DNA of 64,000 bases from positions 36,064 to 100,063 of the forward strand of contig JABANP010000168.1 in assembly GCA_013115135.1 (NCBI GenBank). The letters are read 5' to 3'. The notes under the pieces are model-generated. The model was given only the letters and a program-made list of their open reading frames with translations, did no database searches and was not told the origin of the DNA. Shown one piece after another: positions 24,264 through 34,451 of the stretch; within the stretch, counting starts at the first letter, position 1; every line of letters begins with the position of its first letter. The stretch comes from Perkinsus olseni (lineage: Eukaryota; Perkinsozoa; Perkinsida; Perkinsidae). The position numbers and the translations under genes were made by a program.

Positions 24264-27200
24264 ATGACGTCTGCCAGGGTTCAATACCGTCCTTCTGCCA
24301 TGTCCAGGCGCTCCCTCCTCTCCCCTTCTCGCCTCGCACTCGATAAAGCTGTTGGTGGTGGGGCTCCATTGAGTGTCTTGGGTAGGTCAATGGGGCCATG
24401 GCATCCTAGGTCGATCCATGCAAGATACAGAACAGGTTGAGTTTCGGCCTCTTTCAGCTCGTGCCGCCAGCAACATCGCTGCCTCTCTTCGCACTCGTGC
24501 CGATTTCAACGGCGATTCTGTCCGCGAGAAGGTAGCCGACTCGCAACTCCTTCACGCTTCAACCATGGTCTCCTAGGTTGCAGAGGTGCACGTTCAGACC
24601 GCTTCCAAGTACCACGACAAGAGAGTCTTCAACTTTTCCGCCGGCCCAGCTGCTCTTCCCGATGAGGTAAGCCAACCCGTCCTCGTCATTGTCTCTGGAT
24701 GTCGATCGTACTACTGTCCAGCCACTACGTCGAGGGTGTTTGAACTCGCACCTCTTGCCTGGAGGTGATTGTTTTTGGCATTGTCGTTGGTACGAGGAGC
24801 CTGACCAGATTGCGAGTTTGAGAGAATCTTTTTTCGTTATGCCTTCACCCAGCCGCGTTCAGAGCTTTTCACGCGGCTGCTCTTCGGCAACAGCGAGCCC
24901 CCCAAACAACCGCCGATTTCGGTTGAGCGTTCTTCAATATTGTTTGCACATTGCGTCTTCAGTGCCGCCCACTGTCGATCCTGTTGGGCCCTCTTCCCGT
25001 CGGCGTTATGTGAACAAGACAAATCTTTACGTCGCTTTGGCAAATTAAGTCTGAAATTTTCGCAAGGTTGAGAGTACGCGTTGTAATGTGATAGTGGATA
25101 ACTTTGATGACAGAGACAGTTACACCGGACTTGCAGTCCTCATATTTTACACGGTGCAAAGTCGGTTTTCAAACTCTTTTTGTTGCCGCATCAGCTTAGA
25201 TATTCTGAGGAAGGCAGACCTGATCTCGCTCAGTGGTTGGTGGTTGCTAGTGTGCCCTCACTCAGGTTATGTACGAAGCCCAGCGTGATTTTTCTAACTA
25301 TGCTGGTACCGGTATGGGCTTCATGGAGCTCTCCCACCGTGATGTGGAGGGGCCCTTTCAGACGGTAAGCAACTGATGGTCATCACTCTGATCACTCTGC
25401 CGGGGGGTGGTCAGCTGACGGTGTAGCGTATCTTTGTTCGACGGCGGTCTGTCAACAATGATGTAAATCGCTTTTTGAGGGGCTTTACATTGGGCAGGGC
25501 AGGTGCGCGTCGTGAGTTTATCATCCCAAATCACCGTGTCGCGTATCCATCCACTCCTCTCGGCTCTGGTCATCGTTGATTTGTGGCAGGTGCTTGCCCA
25601 AGCTGAGGATCGTCTCAGGGAGATGTTGCACATCCCGGCTAACTACAAGGTAAGTAGGTTAAGCGCTCGCCCTGGTGATCGATTTGAGTTGTCGGTCAGA
25701 TCATGTTCTTGCAAGGAGGTGCTCATGCTCAATTCTCCGGCATACCGCTGAACCTATTCCGCCCTGCACTCGGCCACAAGGTGAGAAAAAATGCAGTCGC
25801 TCGGGATAGAACCCGGGACCATCGCCCTGTCATCATCAGGTGGTCGAGTATATCGACACTGGATATTGGGGCCAGCGTAGCCTCGGTGAATGTGCTAGAA
25901 TGATCGGCCAAGACAAAATCAAGGTCATCAATAAGGAGTTCAACGCCAGTCTCCCTGCGAATGTCAAAGGCCTCCCAGGTGAGCAAGAGGGGTAATCGAA
26001 AGGTCTCCGGTTCGAATCCCAGAGCTGTAATAATCGTTGAGTCAAAACTGCTTCGAATTTGGTCGTCCTGATATTTGTGTCGTATTGGAAGGAAAAGTTG
26101 TGGTTTTGTGGTATGGCCAACTCGTTCAGTAGAGGCCCTGGCCGTTCTATGCTTGGCCGAATAGGGGTTCAATATTTTAACCGAGTTTGTGTAAAGCTGC
26201 TCTTCGGGGTCATTTCGATGCCGAGCCATGAGGTTCGGGTGATCTTGGGATGAGGTTATGCTTTGTTTATTTACCGCAGACTGTTGGTCGAGTTGATTGC
26301 TTTTCGAATGGTATCTAGAGGTTTAGCGTGGAAGATTCAAAACAGCTCGGGTAGATGACCATTGCTTATCAGGATACTCCGATCTCGACCTAACCACCCC
26401 AGCCTCGGAAGTCTCCTTTACTCACTTCACAGCCAACGAGACGATGGAAGGTCTCGAGTACCTAGATGACAGCATGGCTGCAGCATTGAAGGAGTCTGGT
26501 CGGGATGTGGTCATCGATATGACCAGCACTCTCCTCTCCAGGCCAGTCAACGTTGAGAAGTAGGCAACGCCCAACCAGGCGCGCATTCGTCCGTTAGCTT
26601 GCGACGGTTTTGACAGAGGTTGAAGATTTCTTACTGAAATTTATTATTTTTGATTATATTATTTATTATATTTTATACAACAGTAATAAACAGTACCGTA
26701 TTATTACTTGGTGATAATATTAGTTATTTGCTTGGTGGCTAATCCTGTTGTACTAATTGTCGTATCTGCTTTGAAGCGGACTGAAGAATTGCATGCGACC
26801 ACACGCACGCAATGATCGAAAAGGGAGACTATACCCTCCGCTCGCTCCGCAATTGAGAGATGGGTGATTGAGCTAGAGCGTCTCTTCTGCATGTTGATGG
26901 TTGTCAGTCTCTCCTGCTTGTTGTCAGCTACGGCGTTATCTACGCTTCGGGTGGTAAGAATCTTGGCCCAGCTGGCGTCTGTCTTGCCATCGTCAGAGAG
27001 GATCTTATCAGGCCGGTGGGTGATGCGAAAAGGGGACCGCTGGCGACGGCCTATCTTTATCGAGAATATAAGAATATCTTTACATGGATGAAATAGCAGT
27101 ATGAAAGTTAGTAATTTCAATGAGATGATAATAATTCGGTATATTATGAAGTTGAATGATTTTGTATCGTTCATGCGGGGCTGTAGGTGACGCCATGGGG

Positions 27201-28171
27201 TTTCTCCTTTATTTCTACTTACCTTTATTATAAGACCTTACCTAGACATAGATAATGTTCATGAAATATTGATGAAAAAAGTTATGTAAATCATTTCAGT
27301 GATGGAATAATAATAGTCTTATAGACGCATGGGGTATTACAATCTCCATGTGTTCACTTGAAAGTATGTAGTAGGTTTTAGCGCACGCCATTTCGATCGA
27401 TTATGGTAGAATGTCGTTCATGTCCTTCTGCTTCAGAGTTCCCCACCGTATGTTTGTCCATCATTCATTGACTTTCACATCCAGTCAACCTCGACACCGC
27501 TGTGCAGTCTGTACAACACTCCGCCTACCTTCGCCATCTACATGGTCAATCTCGTCCTCGGCTACTATCAGAAGGCCTATGGTCCGAGCGATACGTTGGC
27601 CAATGTTCAGAAGAAGGCTATGTAGGAGAAGTGGTGGGGCCGGGGATCGAACCTGCGTCTGTTTTCAGTCGACGAGCTGCGCAGGTTTGGGGCACGGTAG
27701 ATCGCTCTAATGGCTTCTACACGGTAATATCGGCCACTGTTCACCTCCGCCGTCGCTCCCTACTGTCTGCTTTGGCTCCGTTTCTATGGTGGTCCGAGTT
27801 GCATTTTTACGGTATGTGCAGTAGTACGTTCTCAGAGCCCGGTTCGCCCCGCTGATCGCAGCCGCATGTCGGTCTGTTTGAGGGCCCGTGGTGAGGACAG
27901 GTCTCTGGAGGACCGCTTCGTAGCGGAGGTGGGATGGGCAATTTCGTAGCGCGCGACATTGTTGGTGATGATGATTCAGGCTGAGGATGCTGGCCTGTTT
28001 CAACTGCAAGGCAACAAGATAACAGGAGGACTTCGCGTTACGCTGTACGATTGTTACTGCAGGGATTCGAACCGGGCACCTTTCGATTACCGTAGATACA
28101 ACGGTGTCAAGGACGAGGCCGTCAACGCTGCTTGCAAATTTATGGAAGACTTTGCCAGACGCTATCATTAG
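24264..28171 (+). CDS. serC: Phosphoserine aminotransferase
   Basis: PLP enzyme converting 3-phosphohydroxypyruvate to phosphoserine in serine synthesis. Exons: 24264-24381, 24431-24531, 24577-24666, 25266-25364, 25590-25649, 25700-25780, 25840-25978, 26373-26559, 26938-27015, 27437-27621, 27669-27723, 27836-27928, 27980 to about 28048, and about 28100 to 28171. Motifs: FNFSAGPAALPDE, NYAGTGMGFMELSHRD, LQGGAHAQFSGIPLNL, YGVIYASGGKNLGPAGVC (PLP lysine in GGKN), SLYNTPPTFAIYMVNLVLGY and a C-terminal NGVKDEAVNAACKFMEDF. The first two exons (MTSARVQYRPSAMSRRSLL...) are a Ser/Arg-rich extension that could be a targeting peptide. At least four introns carry tRNA modules, and the last has no clear canonical borders. 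Identification is firm; the symbol follows the bacterial name. Confidence 0.93.
25781..25839 (-). other. 59-nt intron with T-arm stem-loop (antisense tRNA 3' half)
   Basis: Phosphoserine aminotransferase intron between FRPALGHK and VVEYIDTG. The + strand has CTCGGGATAGAACCCGGG, a good T-stem/loop in reverse (minus strand GGGTTCTATCCCGAG), followed by a pyrimidine-rich stretch and ATCATCAG. Confidence 0.65.
25979..26035 (+). other. tRNA 3' half directly after a 5' splice site (sense)
   Basis: The intron after VKGLPG opens GTGAGCAAG and within 25 nt reads GAAAGGTCTCCGGTTCGAATCC, CAGAGCTG. Only the stretch from the anticodon loop onward is tRNA-like. The T-stem is degenerate but the B-box is intact. 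Confidence 0.6.
27622..27668 (-). other. 47-nt intron with tRNA 3' half (antisense)
   Basis: Phosphoserine aminotransferase intron after VQKKA. Order: GTAGGAGAAG, TGGTGGGGCC, GGGGATCGAACC, TGCGTCTGTTTTCAG. The minus strand reads GGTTCGATCCCCGGCCCCA followed by CCA, as if copied from a mature tRNA carrying its CCA tail; TGG could equally be chance. Confidence 0.65.
28049..28099 (-). other. Last phosphoserine aminotransferase intron: T-arm module, unclear borders
   Basis: The reading frame demands a jump from LRVTLY to NGVKDEAV. A canonical GT...AG excision (28053-28095) puts the next exon out of frame, while excisions that keep the frame have no GT/AG pair. The interval holds GCAGGGATTCGAACCGGGC, an antisense T-arm, and CGATT occurs at both ends (28048-28052 and 28084-28088). 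Either a non-canonical intron or a base error. Confidence 0.55.
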
Positions 28172-28871
28172 GCCAGGGTAAAGGGCGTTAGGCGTTAGGA
28201 TCCCTCGACAGGCCCCTTTTTCCCAGCAGGTATCGTCTTTTGGTCCGCAGTACATACGTTTTGCTAAATCGATCGCTTGATCGATTTGTCATCGCCGTGG
28301 AGTCAATCAGGCCAGACCCCCTTGATAGACTCTTTCGGCCGATCTCAATTCTGTCCACTCTTACTAATTTCTCTCATCAAAATTTCTCTACGTCGTCGTC
28401 ATCGTCGAATCCCCTGGCAATCATCAGTGGATAAACCCTTCAATTCTGGCATTTTTTACAGTCCAAAAGCCACACTTGGAGGTCACTCAGGTGAGACACG
28501 TGATAATCGATCAACTGGGCGTAGCGAAAAGTGTTGATCGGTGTAATGCTGTCTCAGGTTCTTCATACATATCTGTCATTACCCTGTCAAATGAGTCCGA
28601 AGATTCAACAATCGTGGATCGGATAGTTTCGCATCGCGGCAGTTTGTATATCATGACCGATTGATCGGGCCAGATCCCCTCGTTTGATCGGTTTATTGCG
28701 CGAAGAAATTTTCCGAGCTCCTGTGGTTGATATTCTGTACGGCTCTGAGTCGCGGGAAGTACCTTTGGGCTACTCATCTTGCAATCTTGTCACCACTTGT
28801 TCTCCCTTAATGGGCTGTTTTTGGCTGTCACGAGGAATTGTTTTGGTTGCGTTGGTTAATGTTGATGGATA

Positions 28872-28945
28872 GGCGTCCTTCTGGGATTGAACCCGGTGTC
28901 AGACGAAGCGCAATTCAGCGCTCCACCAGTTGCGCTGCAGGACTT
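28872..28945 (-). pseudogene. tRNA-like unit with D-arm, pseudo
   Basis: The minus strand shows a D-arm (GCGC...TGGTGGA...GCGC), a palindromic GCGC loop in the anticodon region, and a T-arm CCGGGTTCAATCCCAG. GTCCT and AGGAC can pair as a partial acceptor stem. No consistent anticodon can be assigned. Confidence 0.45.
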
Positions 28946-29243
28946 GCGAGAGATCGGATTCCACGCTCACCAGCGTCCGCTGCGGGGTTAGCGGTTAATA
29001 GTGTCTACTATGATTCTCTGGTGAATGCCTGCCCATCTATCGATTTTACTACATCACCATCAACACTCGGCAGACCATCACCCTCATCAGGTGAGAATGA
29101 TAGCGGACGCCTCTCATCAGGCCATCGGGAGCAACTCGGTCGAGAGAACCATGTAATAGCGGGGAAATGGCTGGCGTGAATCGGTCGCTTTGGTTCGAAG
29201 GAACGATGAGAATATCCGAAATGTATTGGCGGTGGATATATCC

Positions 29244-30311
29244 ATGGCCTCTGGGGTGGGCCAGCGTGGAATTCAGGAGAGACAAATCAACAAGGAGCTG
29301 ATGAGTTGTGGGTGTCTAGGTCATCGCTGGCTCAGCGGCATAACCTGATGGATGGTGCAGCTCAAGGGACATGCTTCGCGAACACCCAAGGGATTCCTGG
29401 ATTGCCGGGCTCGGGTTCCTTTGGGATGCCGGGGCAGCAACCGGCAGCAGGAATGATACCACCATCACAACAACAGCAGCCGACTGGTATTCTCGGTCGG
29501 ATTACTCACACGGATGCAGAAGAAATGTATTGGGCGTTTACGTGGGAGAAATTACTCGCTGTTCCACAAGAGCGATACTGATTTTAGTCGCACCAGCCCG
29601 TTGAGAATAATGATATCGGGATACTCTTCCGAAAATGGTATTTCTGCTCGAGGGATGGAGTACTCCCCAAGGTGCAAGGCACTAGTTAGCAGTACTAGAG
29701 GGATCGGCTGAAGGGCCGTCAGAAGCTCTTCTCGAGAGGAGTTCTCGGACGCTGTTATCGCACCCCAGTAGACTCCGTCTCACGGCCGTAAATGAGCTCA
29801 GCAATGGAAAGTTCTCACAGCGGCGCTGCGGCCTGGGAGTCGGATCGTCGACAGTTTGGGTGCTGCTCGGCTGCAAGGTACGGTGGTGCCTGCTCCGCCG
29901 GCAGGAGCGCCGCAGACCTACCCTGCTGTCCCCCCGACAGCTGCGAATCCTCCGTCGGACAACAATCACAAGGCACCGGATGATATAGGGTGAGACATGG
30001 ACGTGCCGGGGTTTGAACCCGGGGCCTTCTGCATGCAAAGCAGACGTGATACCACTACACCACACGCCCGATGAAGAACATAGGCATCATTTGACCGCCC
30101 ACCAGATACGATGCTGCATCAGCGAGGTCGGCAAACCGAGTTTCCTTCCTCGTACTAGGTGCTGCGGCTTCCCTTGGAGCTTTGATAGGGCTATGGCTCC
30201 GAGGGTGGGTTCGCGACCACGAGATCGCCCTCATGCGCATGATGACTTCTCAGAGGTGGTGGCAGCGGTCGTGATGACTTTGACAGCGACATGGAAAGTA
30301 ACTGCTCCTGA
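29244..30311 (+). CDS. Pro-rich single-pass membrane protein 1
   Basis: I do not recognise the family. The ATG at 29244 starts MASGVGQRGIQERQINKELM. Later exons give GLPGSGSFGMPGQQPAAGM, a PQQQQP stretch, PAPPAGAPQTYPAVPPTAAN, then DDIG (end 29989), joined at 30106 to YDAASARSANRVSFLVLGAA and ASLGALIGLWLR (membrane helix, ends 30204). The last exon 30254-30311 is GGGGSGRDDFDSDMESNCS. The 116-nt intron 29990-30105 contains a complete antisense tRNA-Ala. Paralogue 2 (30731-31300) shares the helix (LVLGGAAACGTLAGMWLA) and the acidic tail (GGDSDTDMDSDND). Exons between 29400 and 29800 are uncertain. Possibly a tail-anchored protein; function unknown. Confidence 0.6.
29998..30069 (-). tRNA. tRNA-Ala (TGC)
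   Basis: Complete cloverleaf on the minus strand: acceptor GGGCGTG with CACGTCC (one wobble), D-loop with AGTGGT, anticodon stem TCTGC/GCAGA around the loop TTTGCAT (anticodon TGC), perfect T-stem CCGGG/CCCGG. It lies wholly inside an intron of Pro-rich protein 1, antisense to it. Confidence 0.92.
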
Positions 30312-30626
30312 GTGTGCCCGAATGTTGTGACTTCTTCTCGTAGTGAATGATTGTTGTGTTCACATGAGGGTTAGCACTCTACCAAGCATGACTGTTTCGC
30401 TACGGCTACGTGGACTGGTTTGAAGGGGGTGACGGTTGCGCTGTCAGTGCGATGTTGGAGTCGCTCTTGTCTTCTCCCTTTGGCCACCTCTTCAACGGGA
30501 TGCTCCATCATCACGGCCAAACGGTAGGGCACTGCGTGCCCTATCCCCGACTTCTCTTCCAGTCAGTTAAGTGCCTTATCGCTTCGCTCGGTGGAGGCCA
30601 GCGGGGATGGGGACGCTAAAGCCTCT

Positions 30627-30676
30627 GTTGAGTAGGTCTGCTGAGGTCCCAGGTTGATACCTACTCAACCTGGGAC
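30627..30676. repeat. Two mutually exclusive hairpins
   Basis: Arms 30646-30657 and 30665-30676 (GTCCCAGGTTGA and its exact complement) form a perfect 12-bp stem with a 7-nt loop. Arms 30627-30637 and 30659-30669 (GTTGAGTAGGT and complement) form an alternative perfect 11-bp stem sharing the same right-hand sequence. It lies between the two Pro-rich genes. Confidence 0.8.
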
Positions 30677-30730
30677 TCCCAGCACAGTCGCCATACACTG
30701 CGAACTAACAGGTCATCGTTCGCGGGTGGG

Positions 30731-31300
30731 ATGCTACCCCCTCCCCCACCGGGGTCAGCGCAGTACCAGGGGGCTCCACCGGGAGTAGGCCTACCACAGC
30801 CGCCACAGTCGGGTTTCGGGCCACAAGGTGGGTGCCTTCTACACGCCCTACATCACACTCAGATGGTATCTCTTGATGACCGAATTGGTCAGGTTTCGGC
30901 CCCCCACCTCCATCATCAACGCTCCCACCTGGGGTCCCTCCTCCCCCTCCTCCAAGCGGGCTGGGTTCTGGTGTGCAGCAGCCCATCAACGCCTACGGGC
31001 CAACCTCCGCTGAGCCACCGAGTGTCAGAGTCAGCGGCGATGCGTAGCGCGGGTGGCTGACTGACCAGGCCTCTCGCCACTGAGGATGGTAGGTACGCCA
31101 ACGAGGCCAACAAAGCAGCGGAGCGCATATCCATGCTGGTCCTGGGGGGCGCTGCTGCCTGTGGCACTCTAGCAGGCATGTGGTTGGCCAAGTGAGACTG
31201 TGAGATGGAGTCATAGATGATGATTATGATCTCGGCCCTCAGGCCCGGCGGTGCTGCTGGCGGTGATTCTGACACCGACATGGACTCCGATAACGACTAA
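30731..31300 (+). CDS. Pro-rich single-pass membrane protein 2
   Basis: Paralogue of the preceding gene, function unknown. Exons: 30731-30827 (MLPPPPPGSAQYQGAPPG...), 30893-31043 (GFGPPPPSSTLPPGVPPPPP...AYGPTSAEPPSVRVSG), 31069-31192 (ATEDGRYANEANKAAERISM, then helix LVLGGAAACGTLAGMWLA) and 31243-31300 (PGGAAGGDSDTDMDSDND, stop). All junctions are GT/AG in phase. The protein is shorter at its N-terminus than paralogue 1, so an upstream exon may be missing. Its stop lies 109 nt before the kinase ATG on the same strand. Confidence 0.65.
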
Positions 31301-31408
31301 TAAAGCATGTATCCCGTGGCATGGATTGTCATTTTCTGTCACTGGATGGCTTTGAGTTGCTCTTGTGGGGGCTCCTGCGGAATGTGTCTTCAAACTCTCG
31401 CAGTTGTG

Positions 31409-34389
31409 ATGCAAGGTGTAGTCACTGCCACCCACAATCACTTCAATTCCCCATCAGAACCTAGAGCACTGGGGAACGAGATTGATGGCAGCGGGAGCCT
31501 GGATGATTTCACCGAACTAGCGCCTTTGGGGGAGGGAGCCTACTCCTCAGTGTAAATTACCATAAACGAGAATCGGGTTTCTATTGGGACACCCGTCAGG
31601 TATAAAGTCTTGCGGAAATCAGACCGGAAGGTATACGCGTTGAAGAAGGTTAAACTGCCTAGCCTGTCGGAGAAGGAGAGGCAGAACTCGTTGAATGAAG
31701 TTCGGTTGCTGGCGAGCATCAAACACGAGTCTGTTATTGCGTAAGCCAGTGTGAATATAGCCGGATGGCGGGATCGAACCGCCGACCTTCAGTTTACAAG
31801 ACTGACGCTCTACCACTAAGCTAAACCGGCTTAGTGTTGTAGTGTGTACCTGCCGGGACGTCCGTATCCTTCGTTGTTATCGCTCCCCCTCCATCAGTTA
31901 CAAGGAAGCCTTCTTCGATGATCGGGCCCATCAGCTCTGCATAGTTACCGAGTACGCTGATGGCGGTGATCTCTTCCAAAAAATTGTAACCAAATACATC
32001 CCGGAGCATTGGCTGCTGAATTCCAGCATCTGTAGGTTCAGCATCAGAAATCGAGGGTGTACATGAGAGAACAGGATGTCTGGCGCATTTTCATCGGAAT
32101 GTGCTACGGTCTCAAGGTGAGGAGCTCGCGGCGAGGCCCACGCCATTCGGAGTGGTCTTTAGGCGCTCCACGATTTGAAGATCCTCCACAGAGATTTGAA
32201 GAGCGCCAACGTCTTCTTGACTCGCAATGGCGACGTTAAACTCGGGGACTTTAACGTCTCCAAGGTTGCCAAGCGTGGCCTGCTCTACACACAGACCGGG
32301 ACCCCCTACTACGCTAGCCCAGAAGTGAGCTCAGTCAGGCTCTTCAAGCCGCTATTGTGGTGTCCGGTAGGTGTGGAAGGACATGCCATATGACATCAAG
32401 AGCGACATCTGGTCACTGGGGTGCGTCCTCTACGAGATGGTCGCTCTCCGGCCTCCTTTCCGGTGAGACAGCGGTCTCCTCAACTGAGTTAATGAGTCTC
32501 GTGTGACGTCAGGGCCGACAATATGGAAGGTCTATACCGGAGAGTCCTTCGAGGAGTCTTCCCTCGTATACCCCCATGCTTCAGCCCCGACCTCACACAG
32601 GTGACACGCCTACCTACGCCCGGGCCCTTTAGACTAAACGTCTTAGGTTATCAGCATGCTACTGGAGGGAGATTCTGGCGGCGGTGGCCTGTTGAGCACC
32701 ATCAAGCTTCCCAAGAATGCTAGCGCCACAGATCTTGCAAAGTTACCGGCCTCGCTGGTCTCCGCGAGGACAATCAGCTTGGCCCAGTGTCGATTGGAAA
32801 GCCGCCATCCTATTGGTTGTAACGCCGCCTTCTTCGTAGTATAATGCCGAAGCCTCGCTACGGAGACGACAGGCCAGTGGAAGAGAGTGCGAGCTACGTT
32901 CCGCAGCAGCCCACAGCAGCAGCTGCGTCCGTGGCCCCCTGTGCTCAAATGAATACTGAATCATTCTCAATTTAGATTTCAACCTCCCCGCAACACCCCT
33001 CCGTCGCGCAAAGGAGCGGAAGAAGTTCCACAGCAGGCTAACCAGCATTCCACCCAACCGCCGGAGCCTCATCGTTTCGAGGCGTGCCCGCTGTCGCCCA
33101 TCAAAGAGAGCAGCAGCGGCGATCTGGCCGGCGGGTGAGAGCAGTGACCACGGCTCTTGTGACTTTCTATGTAGCTCGTGTAGACCTCGACCGAACCCAA
33201 ACGCCCTCCTCCTCGAGTTGGACGATGCGCTCGATCGTTTACAACAAGAGCAGCAACAGATCAATGAGCGTCGTCGGCAGCAGCCGCAGCACGAGAGAGG
33301 AAATCAGAAGCAGGGTGGTGCATACCGACAGTTTGTTGGGAACCCTCCCGCGGTCTATAACGAGTATTGTGCAAACGTTAACAACAGGTATGAGGAGCAC
33401 CGAGTGCTAGTTTACCTCAATACATCACAGGTACTACCTACAAGGGTCGGGTGCGGCACGGAGGGAGGCTGGTAGGCGAGTCGGCAGCGCGGTCTCCAAG
33501 AGGGTAAGCACCTGTTAGAAATGCTGGAATGGTCTAGTTGGTTATGACGATCGCCTCACACGCGACAGGTCCCGAGTTCGATTCTCGGTTCCAGTATATT
33601 GGTCTGTTTCAGTCTGCCGGCTCAAGCTACCAACGTCGACCTCTCCAATACGGCGCCGGCAGACACTACTACGGCGCCTCTCCCAACACACGCGTCCCCA
33701 GCAGACCAATCCACGGTAAGCTTTCCAAATATACTGGACCTTCATACTCTCGAGTTCAGGCTCGAATGTCGTCCACTCCGGCGGTGCTCCGCCGCAGCAG
33801 TACGGCGTCAACCGGAGAGGAGGACCAACCTCTAGGGGAAGTGAGGAACAGCTCTCAAGCAGACTCACTGCCCGCCTGGATAGTATCTTCTAACCTCATC
33901 ATGTGCCATCTCAGGTCCACCACAGGGCCTGCCGCAAATCCACGGTCATCATGCCGCGTACCCTGGAGGTGATGCTGCTGCAGCCCCTCGGCCATCTTCC
34001 CTCTTCCCGTCAGGTATTCGGTACGGTGGAGGCGGAGGGGCCTATGCTGCATACCATCATGGAGGTCACCACCATCATGGAGGTCACCACCATCAGAGGG
34101 CCCCTAGGTGAGTGGCATCCCTTCTGCTTCCCTTGTGCATTTCCTTGTCAGTGGTTCGCGTCGTGTCCTGCCGACACCCTCCCACCTCGGAGTCGGCAGT
34201 ATCGCCCTCTTGCAGAATAATAGAGGCAGACCAAGAGTGAGAGGCCCCCTAGTACAGGGTGCTTCCGAACAGTTCCTCCGTTCAGGTGTAGTCCAGTCGC
34301 CATCAGCAGCATGCACGATTCTTTTGTCTGTTCCTCCGTTGTCCGATTCCCTTGCCTCGCGTTCGAGTCTTTCCCATCAACTCCAATAA
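31409..34389 (+). CDS. NEK-family protein kinase with Gln/His-rich tail
   Basis: Ser/Thr kinase of the NIMA-related family (cilia/centrosome/cell-cycle kinases). Kinase exons: 31409-31551, 31600-31740, 31898-31985, 32048-32116, 32163-32324, 32371-32462, 32513-32600 and from 32647. Motifs: [10 protein letters not shown] (Gly loop), YALKKVKL (ATP Lys), LNEVRLL (Glu), [12 protein letters not shown] (catalytic Asp), LGDFNVSKV (DFN in place of DFG), [10 protein letters not shown] and [18 protein letters not shown]. The C-terminal half is low-complexity: [46 protein letters not shown], ending QLQ at 34389. A tRNA-Thr (antisense) and a tRNA-Val (sense) each sit in an intron. Tail exon borders are less certain. 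Confidence 0.88.
31759..31830 (-). tRNA. tRNA-Thr (TGT)
   Basis: Minus strand cloverleaf: acceptor GCCGGTT/ATCCGGC (one mismatch), D-arm with TTAGTGGTAGAG, anticodon stem TCAGT/ACTGA around CTTGTAA (anticodon TGT), perfect T-arm GGCGG-TTCGATC-CCGCC. It lies in the kinase intron 31741-31897, antisense to the gene. Confidence 0.92.
33524..33595 (+). tRNA. tRNA-Val (CAC)
   Basis: Plus strand cloverleaf: acceptor CTGGAAT/GTTCCAG (one wobble), D-arm with TCTAGTTGGTTATGA, anticodon loop CTCACAC (anticodon CAC), perfect T-arm CCGAG-TTCGATT-CTCGG. It lies in a kinase intron in the sense direction, directly followed by the TGTTTCAG acceptor of the next exon. Confidence 0.92.
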
Positions 34390-34451
34390 ACGCAACAACG
34401 AACACCTCCGAGAAACACTTAAATTCACACAACTTCAAAATATTCTCATCA

